DNA of 64,000 nucleotides. It comes from CAUPWF01 sp963515125. GTDB taxonomy: Bacteria > Bacillota > Clostridia > Lachnospirales > Lachnospiraceae. Shown here in pieces: positions 15,561 to 24,453 of the stretch. Below the pieces are notes generated by a model that was given only the letters and a program-made list of their open reading frames with translations, had not been told where the DNA came from and made no database searches. The DNA lies in NCBI GenBank assembly GCA_052116865.1, contig JBQKKG010000005.1:186001-250000 (forward strand), in the 5' to 3' direction. Both the position numbers and the translations under genes were made by a program. The stretch's first letter is position 1. Each line of letters opens with the position of its first letter.

Positions 15561-16382
15561 TTTCCAGACATCATAGGAAATGCAGAGGTTCCCTTTGCCT
15601 GTACCTAGTTGGATGCTTGGTTTATTGCTTCCATGAAAGTCGGAACCGCCGGATGGCTTAAGTTGATACTTTTTCGCTAATAATTTCATACGATGTTCAT
15701 CACCATAACCATTCATGGAGTACATAACTTCCATACCGTCTAGGCCTGCAAATGCTAGTTCTTTTACTAAAAAATCCAGTTCGTCAACCGTGTATCCATA
15801 TAATAAAGGATGTGCAAGTATTGCTTTGCCCCCGCCCTCGTGAATCAATTGTATACCTTGAAAAGGTGTCACTTTTTCTCGCGGAACGAAGCAAGGTGCA
15901 TCATCTCCAATATACTTGGGGAACGCATCCCACATCTTCTGAACATATCCATTTTCTTGCAAGAACCTTGCAAAATGAGCACGTGTCCATATGGCGTTGC
16001 CAAATCTTTCATACATGGATTCATTTGTGATATGAATGCCAGATTCCTGTAATTTTGTAATCATTTTTAAATTTCGGATATCTCTAGAATTTTGAAATCT
16101 AAGGAGTGATTCTTGAAAATAAGCATTGTCCTTTTCAATACCTAAGCCCACGATATGAATGTCTTTTCCGTGATAATTTGTAGAAAGTTCAATACCTGGA
16201 ATCACTTCAATATTTAGTAAGTGACCAGCAAGTACTGCTTCATCGATACCTTCGGTGGTATCATGGTCAGTTAAAGCAAAGGCTTTTAAATCTTTTTTAG
16301 CTGCTAAGTGAACGAGTTCTGTAGGTGAAAAAGTACCATCAGAACAATGAGAATGTACATGCAAATCTATAATGTCTTTCAT
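15546..16382 (-). CDS. PHP-domain phosphoesterase (TrpH/RNase AM-like)
   Basis: 278-residue PHP metallophosphoesterase. Metal ligands appear in order: DLHVHSHCSDG near the N-terminus, LTDHDT, EVIPGIELS, the late histidines in ILAHPLL, and GSDFHG near the C-terminus. Close relatives of this length hydrolyse nucleoside 3',5'-bisphosphates or trim RNA 5' ends. It is cytoplasmic. It is convergent with, and slightly overlaps, the HAD gene. Confidence 0.85.
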   Translation of the reverse strand: MKDIIDLHVHSHCSDGTFSPTELVHLAAKKDLKAFALTDHDTTEGIDEAVLAGHLLNIEVIPGIELSTNYHGKDIHIVGLGIEKDNAYFQESLLRFQNSRDIRNLKMITKLQESGIHITNESMYERFGNAIWTRAHFARFLQENGYVQKMWDAFPKYIGDDAPCFVPREKVTPFQGIQLIHEGGGKAILAHPLLYGYTVDELDFLVKELAFAGLDGMEVMYSMNGYGDEHRMKLLAKKYQLKPSGGSDFHGSNKPSIQLGTGKGNLCISYDVWKSIRS

Positions 16383-16583
16383 ATTGGCTCCTTGTGTAGT
16401 ATCAGTCGAATAAATTAGTTAATCTTATTATACCATTAGTAATAGAATATTGTAAAAGTCTATTTATAGAATAAGTCAATATATAAGTGCAATTATCAAG
16501 AATATCAATTAGAAACTTAAGGATAGGAATGGTACCATTGAAAAAGAAGGCAAAAGAAAACGTATGAAAATCAGGAGGCAATT

Positions 16584-17735
16584 ATGGAATTAGTAAAAGA
16601 ATTACCAGAAGTTTTTGCAGAATTTGCAGAACAACGCAAAAATTCATTTTTAGAAGTAAAAGAATTAAAAGAAAAAGGAATACCAGTTATTGGTGTATAT
16701 TGTACATATTTTCCACAAGAAATAGCAATGGCCATGGGTGCAGCCACTATTGGACTATGTTCTATGTCAGATGAGACAATCCCTGAAGCGGAACAAGATT
16801 TACCGAAGAATCTATGCCCTCTGATTAAATCTAGCTATGGATTTGCAAAAACAGATAAATGTCCATTTTTTTATTTTTCTGATCTGGTTGTCGGAGAAAC
16901 TACTTGTGATGGGAAGAAAAAGATGTTTGAATATATGGCAGAGTTCAAACCTGTACATGTTATGGAACTTCCAAATCGTCAGACAGAAGAAGGTATCGTA
17001 CTTTGGAAAAAGGAAATTATAAGATTTAAGGAACATTTAGAGGAACGTTTTCAAGTGGAAATTACGGAGGAACAAATTCGTGAAGCTATCGTACTAAATA
17101 ATAAGGTGAGACGATCTTTAAAATGTTTATATGAAGTAATGCAAAATGATCCGGTACCAATCTACGGCTATGATTTATTCAAAGTACTATATGGGAGTAC
17201 GTTTAAATTTGATCGTTCCATTATTCCGGGTGAAGTAGATGCATTAGTAGATAAAATAAAAGCGGAATATGGAGAAAAACATAGCATAGAGAAAAAACCA
17301 AGAATTCTTGTGACTGGATGTCCAATCGGTGGAGCAACAGAAAAGGTCATTAAGGCGATTGAAGATAATGGTGCTATTGTTGTAACGTATGAGAATTGTT
17401 CAGGAGCGAAATCAATCGACCAACTCGTCGATGAGGATAATCCAGATGTATATGATGCATTAGCGAGAAGATACCTAGCAATAGGCTGCTCCGTTATGAC
17501 GCCAAATCCTAATCGTTTGGAACTTATGGGGCGTTTGATTGATGAATATAAGGTGGATGGCGTAGTGGAGGTTGTGTTGCAAGCTTGTCATACATATAAC
17601 GTAGAAACCTTGGGAATAAGGCGTTTTGTAAATGAGAAAAAAGGGAAACCATATATCAGTGTAGAGACTGATTATTCGCAAGCAGACGTGGGACAATTAG
17701 CTACAAGATTGACAGCATTCATAGAGATGCTGTAA
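16584..17735 (+). CDS. Double-cubane cluster protein / 2-hydroxyacyl-CoA dehydratase D-family protein (YjiM-like)
   Basis: 383 residues, a single-subunit member of the HgdB/FldB/BcrC family that closely resembles E. coli YjiM in length and in motifs recalled from memory (NLCPLIKSSYGFAKTDKCP, FSDLVVGETTCDGKKKM, ITGCPIGGA-like VTGCPIGGATEKV). Conserved cysteines at 40, 59, 78, 93 and 108 are candidates for iron-sulfur ligation. Members known as double-cubane cluster proteins hold an [8Fe-9S] cluster and perform low-potential reductions when driven by an ATP-dependent activator. No activator gene of the YjiL type is next to it. RBS AGGAGG. The physiological substrate is unknown. Confidence 0.82.
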   Translation: MELVKELPEVFAEFAEQRKNSFLEVKELKEKGIPVIGVYCTYFPQEIAMAMGAATIGLCSMSDETIPEAEQDLPKNLCPLIKSSYGFAKTDKCPFFYFSDLVVGETTCDGKKKMFEYMAEFKPVHVMELPNRQTEEGIVLWKKEIIRFKEHLEERFQVEITEEQIREAIVLNNKVRRSLKCLYEVMQNDPVPIYGYDLFKVLYGSTFKFDRSIIPGEVDALVDKIKAEYGEKHSIEKKPRILVTGCPIGGATEKVIKAIEDNGAIVVTYENCSGAKSIDQLVDEDNPDVYDALARRYLAIGCSVMTPNPNRLELMGRLIDEYKVDGVVEVVLQACHTYNVETLGIRRFVNEKKGKPYISVETDYSQADVGQLATRLTAFIEML

Positions 17736-17740
17736 AAGTG

Positions 17741-17767
17741 AAAGGCAAAGCATTTGCTTTGCTTTTT
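17741..17767 (+). terminator. Intrinsic terminator after the double-cubane gene
   Basis: GCAAAGCA/TGCTTTGC with a 2-base loop, extended by an A-rich/T-rich flank and followed by a run of five T. It separates this gene from the downstream molybdoenzyme operon. Confidence 0.75.
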
Positions 17768-17825
17768 GTGTATGCGAATGGATTAGAAGCCCAGAAAAAA
17801 CTTATATGAGGGGGAAGAAGCATTC

Positions 17826-19907
17826 ATGGAAGATGGAAAAGTAACAGTAAAGAAAACGGCATGTAGCATCTGTGGACCATGCTGTCCCATAGATGCGTAT
17901 GTTAAGGATGGCAAGATTATATCTGTTGAGGGAAGTAAAAGTCATCCAGGGCAAAAGGGGTGTCTATGTTCTAAGGGTGCGGCTTCTAAGCAATATGTCT
18001 ATAACAAAGAACGTATTTTATACCCAATGAAGCGGATCGGACCCAAGAACCAGGGAGCATTTGCAAGAATTTCATGGGACGAAGCATATGAAATGATTGC
18101 AGAAAAGTTATTAAAAATCCGTGGGCAGTATGGAGCCCAATCCGTTCTGTTTTATGTTGGTTATCCCAAGTGGTTTAGGCCCGCATTACTAAGACTAAGC
18201 AATGGATTTGGATCACCAAACTTCTGTACAGAGTCTAGTACTTGCTTTCAGGCAGCAGCCTTAGCATGGAGGTTATTATATGGGAATGGAATTTGCGGGC
18301 CAGATTTGGCGCATACAAATACCGTTTTAATATGGAGCTCGAATCTGTATCATTCCAATGTAACGATGGGGAGTACCTACCGGGATCTGAAGGAACGAGG
18401 AGTAAAGATCATAGTGGTGGATCCAAGAAAAACAGTCACTGCACATGAGGCTGATCTACACCTGCAATTGATTCCGGGAACGGATGGTGCTCTGGCATTA
18501 GGAATGGCGAATATTATGATACAGGAAGGGCTATATGATCGGGCATTTGTAGAGCAGTATGTGCACGGATTTGAAGAGTATCAAGCATACGTACAAGAAT
18601 TTACCTTAGAAAAAGTAGAAAAGATAACTGGGGTAAAAGCGTGTCTGATAGAGGAAGCATCGAAGCTATATGCACAACACGGACCTGCATCTCTAATGTT
18701 TTCGGCTGCTCCTGTTGTGCACAATATAAATGGAGTGCAAAATTACAGGGCCGTATTTTCTTTGATTGCACTAACTGGTAATTATGATATAGAAGGGGGC
18801 AATCGTGTTCAAGCAACTCCAGTTGCACCTCAAAACGGAGTTCGTAAAGTGCAACGGCTTCATACCATACAAGCGATTGGAGAACAAGAATTCCCAGTAT
18901 GGTTTGATTTGTCTTGTGAAGAAGCACAATGCTCCCGTATGGCGGATTATATTAAGGAAGAAGGCTATCCTGTAAAAGCAGTTGTAGGATTTGGATTAAA
19001 TCATCATATGTGGCCAGAACCTGATTATTTATTAGATGCATTAAGTGAATTGGATTTTTATGTTAACACCGAGATTTTCTTTTCTGATTCCTGCAAAGTA
19101 GCAGACTTAATATTACCAGCTTGCACATCCTTTGAAAGGGAGGAAGTAAAGGCGGAACGAGGAGGTAGATTTTATCTTGCAGAAAAAGCAATAGAACCGC
19201 TGGGAGAAAGTAAAAGTGATCTTGAGATTATTATGGGAATTGCGAATAAGCTAGGAATACAAGATGATGTGCTGCAGCTGGGAGTAGAACAGTATCAGGA
19301 TTATGTGCTGGAACCGGCTGGTTTAACAATAGCTCAGTTAAGGAAGAATAAAAATGGACTGTTTGCGAAACATATGATAGAACCAAAACTGAAAACTTAT
19401 GAGCAACAGAACTTCGCAACGCCAACAGGAAAAATAGAATTTTACTCCTTAGTACTTGATAAATATCGGAATACGCATGGTTACCATCCGCTTCCCTTTT
19501 ATCAAGACTATCGGGAATGTACGAATATTGATAGAACAAGATTTCCACTCATTTTGAATACGGGATCCCGTAAGCCACAATTATTTCATGCAAGAGTGTA
19601 CCGTATGCCTTGGTTAGCAAATCTAGAAACATTAAATCTAGTGGACCTGCACCCAAAGGAGGGAAAAGCCTATGGTATTCAAGATGGTGATAAGGTACGA
19701 ATAAATACACCTATAGGCAGTATAGAAGGCATCGCGTGTTGGAATACGACTGGTCTAAGTGGAGTAATTCACATGTATCATGGGAATCCAAAAGCAGATG
19801 TTAATAATGTCTTAGATAGAACATATCTAGATCCAATATCAGGATTTCCAGGATATAAAAGTTACTTTTGCAATATAGAAAAAGTACAGGAAGACGAAAA
19901 GGAGTAA
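17826..19907 (+). CDS. Molybdopterin (bis-PGD) oxidoreductase, catalytic subunit
   Basis: 693-residue cytoplasmic enzyme of the DMSO reductase/formate dehydrogenase superfamily. The N-terminal [4Fe-4S] site is Cys13, Cys16, Cys20 and Cys48 (CSICGPCC and GCLCSKG). Cys140 in NFCTESSTC is in the place of the Mo/W-ligating Cys/Sec of formate dehydrogenases. Later motifs (VIWSSNLYHSN, DPRKTVTAHEADLHLQLIPGTDGALALG, C-terminal molydopterin-binding NTGSRKPQLFHARVYRMPW) complete the family pattern. No Tat signal or membrane segment is seen. The following ferredoxin-type subunit probably carries its electrons. The substrate is not evident; formate, thiosulfate or acetylene-type chemistry are all possible. 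Confidence 0.88.
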   Translation: MEDGKVTVKKTACSICGPCCPIDAYVKDGKIISVEGSKSHPGQKGCLCSKGAASKQYVYNKERILYPMKRIGPKNQGAFARISWDEAYEMIAEKLLKIRGQYGAQSVLFYVGYPKWFRPALLRLSNGFGSPNFCTESSTCFQAAALAWRLLYGNGICGPDLAHTNTVLIWSSNLYHSNVTMGSTYRDLKERGVKIIVVDPRKTVTAHEADLHLQLIPGTDGALALGMANIMIQEGLYDRAFVEQYVHGFEEYQAYVQEFTLEKVEKITGVKACLIEEASKLYAQHGPASLMFSAAPVVHNINGVQNYRAVFSLIALTGNYDIEGGNRVQATPVAPQNGVRKVQRLHTIQAIGEQEFPVWFDLSCEEAQCSRMADYIKEEGYPVKAVVGFGLNHHMWPEPDYLLDALSELDFYVNTEIFFSDSCKVADLILPACTSFEREEVKAERGGRFYLAEKAIEPLGESKSDLEIIMGIANKLGIQDDVLQLGVEQYQDYVLEPAGLTIAQLRKNKNGLFAKHMIEPKLKTYEQQNFATPTGKIEFYSLVLDKYRNTHGYHPLPFYQDYRECTNIDRTRFPLILNTGSRKPQLFHARVYRMPWLANLETLNLVDLHPKEGKAYGIQDGDKVRINTPIGSIEGIACWNTTGLSGVIHMYHGNPKADVNNVLDRTYLDPISGFPGYKSYFCNIEKVQEDEKE

Positions 19908-19911
19908 GGCT

Positions 19912-20349
19912 GTGAACCTAAGATTAAACAAGGAAAAATGCATAGGATGCTATGCATGTCAGACGGCATGTCTAGATGCTCATTTTCAAGCGGATGACCC
20001 AGATGCATTAAGATATCGAAGCATTCAGCGAATCACATATAAAGATGGTTTTATAAAATACATTTCTCCTGGATGTACGCATTGTGGAGCATGCATAAAA
20101 GCATGTGAAGTAAGAGCAATCTACCGAGATAAAATGACTGGATTTGTATTAGTTGAGTCTGATAGATGTACGGGATGTAGAAGGTGTGAAAAGGTATGCA
20201 AAGAACAGGTCATTCAATTTGATCATTTGGGCAAGATGCAAAAGTGTGATGGATGCATAGAACGAATTAGAGAAGGAAGAGAGCCCGCTTGTGTCAGAGT
20301 ATGCAGTGTACAAGCAATTGAGTATAAGGGGAGAAGATATGACAATTGA
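19912..20349 (+). CDS. Ferredoxin-type electron-transfer subunit with four [4Fe-4S] clusters
   Basis: 145 residues starting at GTG 19912, eight bases after AAAAGGAG and four bases after the molybdoenzyme stop. Sixteen cysteines fall in four groups: 10/13/16/20, 55/58/61/65, 86/89/92/96 and 112/115/127/131. This is the DmsB/HycB/PhsB-type subunit layout that wires a molybdopterin enzyme to another redox partner. No membrane anchor is encoded nearby, suggesting a soluble complex. Confidence 0.9.
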   Translation: MNLRLNKEKCIGCYACQTACLDAHFQADDPDALRYRSIQRITYKDGFIKYISPGCTHCGACIKACEVRAIYRDKMTGFVLVESDRCTGCRRCEKVCKEQVIQFDHLGKMQKCDGCIERIREGREPACVRVCSVQAIEYKGRRYDN

Positions 20350-21148
20350 AGAATTATATCAAGCAATAGAGCTACCATATGGAGCGCAGACGGTAATGCG
20401 TGATATCAAGATAGAATCCATGAAGGAAGACTCCTTGTATCGGTTATTTTATAAAGATCGTTCTGCATTTTATAAAGAGTTGGAGAAAGAACCAGACCGT
20501 GCACTTTTAGGGTTGAAATTATTTAGTCGTTTTGCAGTAACCACATATGAGTTATATGAAGAAAAAGGGATTGATAAACAGATCTTTGTGGATACTTTTC
20601 GAGATCTTTCTATTTGGTGTAAGGATTATTATAGAAAAAATGGAGTGTATGGTCTAGAAGAATTAGAATGGTTAAGTACTTCCATAGATATGAGACTATT
20701 TCGTTTAGGAAGATTACAATTTGAGCCTATCATTCTAGAACAGAAGGTGCTATTAGAAGATGAGGTACTATTAAAGGGAACCTCTGTGCTCAATATTCAT
20801 ATTCCAGAAGGGGAACCACTTTCACCCTTACAATGCCAGCGGTCACTAGAAATGGCAAAGAAATTCTTTTTAGATAAATACAAGTATGCCATATGTATGT
20901 CTTGGTTGCTATCCCCTCTTCTGGATGATATCCTAGAGGACACATCAAATATTAAGCAATTCAAACAACGATTTTATATCTACAACGTTACCTACGAATT
21001 CCCACAGATTGAGCAAAGGGTATTTGGATGTATTGCAAAAGAGAAGGAGAAGTATCCGGAAGAAAGTTCTTTGCAAAGAAAGGTGAAGGAACAGATTTTA
21101 AAAGGAGTTGATTTTGGAATGGGACATGGAATATGCAGGATAGAGTAA
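20339..21148 (+). CDS. GNAT-like acyltransferase-fold protein
   Basis: 269 residues. The first half is helical (MKEDSLYRLFYKDRSAFYKEL) and contains a conserved-looking RLFRLGRLQFEP-type segment (seen as MRLFRLGRLQFEP). The second half has a GNAT-like character with LNIHIPEGEPLSP. These regions match the NAT_N/GNAT_C acyltransferase-like proteins of Firmicutes; no function is established. ATG 20339 is preferred, with GGGGAGAAG just upstream, overlapping the ferredoxin gene by 11 bases, so it is probably translationally coupled to the molybdoenzyme operon. A maturation role there is possible but speculative. Confidence 0.6.
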   Translation: MTIEELYQAIELPYGAQTVMRDIKIESMKEDSLYRLFYKDRSAFYKELEKEPDRALLGLKLFSRFAVTTYELYEEKGIDKQIFVDTFRDLSIWCKDYYRKNGVYGLEELEWLSTSIDMRLFRLGRLQFEPIILEQKVLLEDEVLLKGTSVLNIHIPEGEPLSPLQCQRSLEMAKKFFLDKYKYAICMSWLLSPLLDDILEDTSNIKQFKQRFYIYNVTYEFPQIEQRVFGCIAKEKEKYPEESSLQRKVKEQILKGVDFGMGHGICRIE

Positions 21149-21172
21149 CCATTGTTATTCTATCCTGCATAT
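21131..21172. terminator. Long stem-loop between convergent genes
   Basis: Arms 21131-21149 and 21154-21172 form a 19-bp stem (one G-T) with a 4-base loop; the acyltransferase stop codon lies inside. No long T-run, but A/T-rich tails occur on both sides. Confidence 0.6.
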
Positions 21173-21177
21173 ATATA

Positions 21178-22836
21178 TCAACTCATTCTTTTTGCAATTT
21201 CACGGTTGACTTTATTTCTTAACTGAATCAAATACATATCTGATTTTGGGTATTGTATAAAGGTTAAAGGTTCTACAAGATCCTCTTCGATGAGTGTCAT
21301 CACATAGTCTTTGCTTGTTAGAGATTCTAGCAATTTAAAAGCACGTAAGTCAGTAAGGGCCTCATAGTGTACCATCATACGAATAGATTCTACAGGGTGT
21401 CCGTCCTTTCCAGGATAAACGATGAATGGGTCACCGGAGGGAAATGCACCATTAGCATCAGTTATTTCGTAAGGATTTATATGATCCGTAGAAAACTGAC
21501 TATTGTAAAAGTTATAGCCCCAGTGAAGAATACCAATAATATTGTATTTGTATAACTGGACACCGTAGATTCGATTTCTAGCAGAAGGCATAGACATAAA
21601 TCGATTGCTAACATCGACACATTGTCCGGTACAGTAATAGACCCACATATTCATTAATCCATGTTCCAAAAATTCGTGAATTTCATTATTACCAGGGATA
21701 GGCTTGTCTACCAAGCCGTGTTTATAGAACTCATAGCTTGATAGTGCATCAAATGTTTGGAATCCTTTTAGTAAATGTGAGACAGATTCTTTAGCAGCGC
21801 GATAGCTCTCTAAATCAGATTCCTGTGGTTCGTCAGACAAATGAAAATAAGTGACATCCTGTATGTTCCATTCTTCTAATTTCTGTATTAATTGAGGAAT
21901 GTATTGCTCTAAGAAGGAGGTATACTCACCGATAGCAGGTGTGTGCCAACCAAATATCATTTCCTGTTTGCCGTCTACCGTTGCCATTATCTTTGGTGCA
22001 TATTTTGCACCCCATTGTGAAAAAAGATGCGACATTTCAAAATATTCTATTCCACAACTTTTACATAATTCTACCCAACGATGTAATTTGTCAAAGTGAA
22101 AATGATATGCGCCATCTATTACGCAAATATCAACCAACTGAACAGTTGTTCTTTCACCACCAAAAGCGGTGTCTAGAGGTGGAGTAAACATAGGGGTTAA
22201 TATCATATTGCAACCTCTAGAAACATATTCTTTTAGGTAATTTTCAATAAACGTCCAATGTTGTTTGGAGAATACTTCTACTTGATAATAATCAGCCAAG
22301 CAATCGGCATGAAACCATTCCGTGTGCATAATTTCTTGTTTAGGTAAAGCAATATCGAAAATTGTGATTGGCATAGTTGCAGAGCAAACAATGTGATTCT
22401 CTTTTTTTAGTTGTACTTGAATTGGATAAGTACCAGCAGCCAGATCAGGCGTCACCTCAACATCAATCCAAAGGCTACGCCATTGATTTGTGCAAACCAT
22501 TACTTCGGAATTCACCACATCTTTTAGCAAATCAGGATAAAGACCGGTAGTGGTTTTTAAGTAATTGTCATCTGTGGCCGCATTACAAGCTCTACCAACA
22601 GGGACAAGTTCAACACTTCGAGCACGAATGTGATCTTGTATTGGTGAATTAATAGAAAGGGAAAGCATTTCACGCATAAAGAAGGTACCTTTATAGGCAA
22701 CTTGAAAAGAGACGGTATCTCCTTTTAATGCGGTGAGAATTAAGGTTTCGGGTTCGTATTTTGGTTCTTCATCGGGAAATACTTTCACCAAAGAACTTAC
22801 TAGTTTCATTTCATATTCTTTTATTTGTGGAATCAT
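21178..22836 (-). CDS. DUF4091/GH123-like putative glycosidase
   Basis: 552 residues. The N-terminal region is beta-rich (ALKGDTVSFQVAY, IDVEVTPDLAAGTYPIQVQL). The central TIM-barrel-like part contains HTEWFHADCLADYY and HLSDEPQE, whose Asp-Glu pair resembles the catalytic pair of GH123-type enzymes. A DUF4091 C-terminal segment includes LHWGYNFYNSQ and YPGKDG. No signal peptide is visible, so it probably acts in the cytoplasm on imported sugar. ATG 22836 is chosen because GGAGGT is 7 bases upstream; an upstream TTG is unnecessary. It is divergent from a sugar ABC transporter, which may import its substrate. Confidence 0.75.
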   Translation of the reverse strand: MIPQIKEYEMKLVSSLVKVFPDEEPKYEPETLILTALKGDTVSFQVAYKGTFFMREMLSLSINSPIQDHIRARSVELVPVGRACNAATDDNYLKTTTGLYPDLLKDVVNSEVMVCTNQWRSLWIDVEVTPDLAAGTYPIQVQLKKENHIVCSATMPITIFDIALPKQEIMHTEWFHADCLADYYQVEVFSKQHWTFIENYLKEYVSRGCNMILTPMFTPPLDTAFGGERTTVQLVDICVIDGAYHFHFDKLHRWVELCKSCGIEYFEMSHLFSQWGAKYAPKIMATVDGKQEMIFGWHTPAIGEYTSFLEQYIPQLIQKLEEWNIQDVTYFHLSDEPQESDLESYRAAKESVSHLLKGFQTFDALSSYEFYKHGLVDKPIPGNNEIHEFLEHGLMNMWVYYCTGQCVDVSNRFMSMPSARNRIYGVQLYKYNIIGILHWGYNFYNSQFSTDHINPYEITDANGAFPSGDPFIVYPGKDGHPVESIRMMVHYEALTDLRAFKLLESLTSKDYVMTLIEEDLVEPLTFIQYPKSDMYLIQLRNKVNREIAKRMS

Positions 22837-22959
22837 GATTACCTCCAATTGTTCATTTCATAAAAGTAGTATATCATAGACGGGATAAAAATGAGTTCTA
22901 TAATTACAAAAATGGATAGAAAATATCTATAAATAAGCGTATTTATGTTCTATATCTAT

Positions 22960-22988
22960 TTTACATTCAAGCTTTGATAAATTATAAT
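22960..22988 (+). promoter_or_regulatory. Promoter of the sugar ABC transporter operon
   Basis: TTTACA (22960-22965), 17 bases, TATAAT (22983-22988), 75 bases upstream of the binding-protein start. Confidence 0.7.
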
Positions 22989-23063
22989 CAGAAGGTATAT
23001 TATGACAGTAGGATTTACGATTGTCATGGGAAAATTATAATAATAGATTTTAGGAGGAACAAG

Positions 23064-24386
23064 ATGAAAAAGGCAAAAAAGATGCTAGCTATAATACTAG
23101 TATTAGTTATGGCAGCATCTATATTTACGGGATGCAGTAAGAAAGCAAAAGAGGAAACAAAAACTGAGGATAGTGCATCAAAAGATGGAAAAACAAAGAT
23201 TAAGTTTTGGTGTCATTCAAATGAACCATGGGTAAAAGCCTACAAAAACATGATAGATAAATTTGAAGAAAAATATCCAGAATATGAAGTTGAATTAACC
23301 GATTATCCTTATGATGTATATAATGAAAAGATTCAAACGGCATTAACAGCAGATTCTGATACAGTAGATGTGATTGCTGTTTGGGGAGGACGTGCTCCTG
23401 AATTTATTGAAACAGATGCACTTGCACAAGTTCCAGAAGAGTTGGAAAAAGATTTGAGAGTCGATTATCTAGAACCAGCTTTGGGAATATATGAAAAGGA
23501 AGGCAATCTTTATGGTGTAGCCATGGAATTCAACTTAGAATATGGCGGAATGATTGCAAATAAAAAGTTATTTGATCAAGCAGGATTATCATATCCAACA
23601 ACTTGGGAAGAATTAAGAACTACATCCAAAGCTGTTGCAAAGAGTAATGGAGATTTGTTAGAGATGAGAGGATTTGAAATGATTGACGAGGATGCTCTCA
23701 TCTGTAATTATTTAGCTATGATTCTTCAGCAAGGTGGACAATATATTCAAGATGACAATTCTGTAAATTTTGCCACACCAGAAGGAATAAAAGCTATGGA
23801 AGAAATCATCAGTATGGTAAAAGACAAAGAGATGGATTTAGAAAGTCTTACAAAGGCTGAGTATACATACAATGATGTCTACCAAGATAAGGGATTCATG
23901 TCATCGGTTGGTTCTTGGGGGATAGGTGAAGGAACGGATACCTATGGATTAACTTATGGGCAAGATTTTGAATATGTTCAAGTACCACAGTATGGTGATA
24001 CTATGGCATTTGCAGCAGAGACAGGCTGGGGACTTGTAGTACCAGAAAATAGTAAAAAGCAAGACGCTGCATGGAAGTTCATTCAATTCTTTACAGAACC
24101 AGAGAATCTTGTGCAACATAATATTGCGTGTAACCAATTACCACCAAGAAAATCATTATTAGATAACGAAGAGTATAAGGCAGCAATGCCACAAATTTCA
24201 TTCTTATTAGATATTCTTCCAAATGGTCAATGGATGGGTGCATATAATACTTCCGCAATGAGAGAAATCTTAAATGAAAAATTTATTGAATTATGCCAGA
24301 CAGATAATCCAGATGTAGAGGGAGCGTTGAAGGAAATTTCAAAGCAAATCACAGAGGAGTGTCAAATATCTTACTCAACAAAATAA
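23064..24386 (+). CDS. Extracellular sugar-binding lipoprotein (ABC transporter)
   Basis: 440 residues. A lipoprotein signal peptide (MKKAKKMLAIILVLVMAAS) ends in the lipobox IFTGC, followed by a charged linker. The mature protein matches family 1 (MalE-like) solute-binding proteins (KIKFWCHSNEPWVKAYKNM, EFIETDALAQVP, WELR-type YPTTWEELRT, ETGWGLVVPENSKKQDAAWKFIQFF). It would be anchored to the outer face of the membrane and deliver an oligosaccharide to the two downstream permeases. AGGAGG precedes ATG 23064; an in-frame extension upstream lacks a ribosome site. Confidence 0.92.
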   Translation: MKKAKKMLAIILVLVMAASIFTGCSKKAKEETKTEDSASKDGKTKIKFWCHSNEPWVKAYKNMIDKFEEKYPEYEVELTDYPYDVYNEKIQTALTADSDTVDVIAVWGGRAPEFIETDALAQVPEELEKDLRVDYLEPALGIYEKEGNLYGVAMEFNLEYGGMIANKKLFDQAGLSYPTTWEELRTTSKAVAKSNGDLLEMRGFEMIDEDALICNYLAMILQQGGQYIQDDNSVNFATPEGIKAMEEIISMVKDKEMDLESLTKAEYTYNDVYQDKGFMSSVGSWGIGEGTDTYGLTYGQDFEYVQVPQYGDTMAFAAETGWGLVVPENSKKQDAAWKFIQFFTEPENLVQHNIACNQLPPRKSLLDNEEYKAAMPQISFLLDILPNGQWMGAYNTSAMREILNEKFIELCQTDNPDVEGALKEISKQITEECQISYSTK

Positions 24387-24399
24387 CTTTTAGTATGTT

Positions 24400-24430
24400 T
24401 GCAGGGAGTCCTTGAAATGGAGTCCCTGCA
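24400..24430 (+). other. Intercistronic stem-loop after the binding-protein gene
   Basis: TGCAGGGA pairs with TCCCTGCA, with an inner TCC/GGA extension. There is no T-run. Such hairpins often protect the binding-protein message so that it exceeds that of the permeases. Confidence 0.5.
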
Positions 24431-24453
24431 TTGTGATATAGTTGGAGAACATC

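Noticed and set aside
16529..16567. A 12-codon leader peptide frame before the double-cubane gene
   Set aside because: No repeated regulatory codons, no attenuator hairpin; chance occurrence likely.
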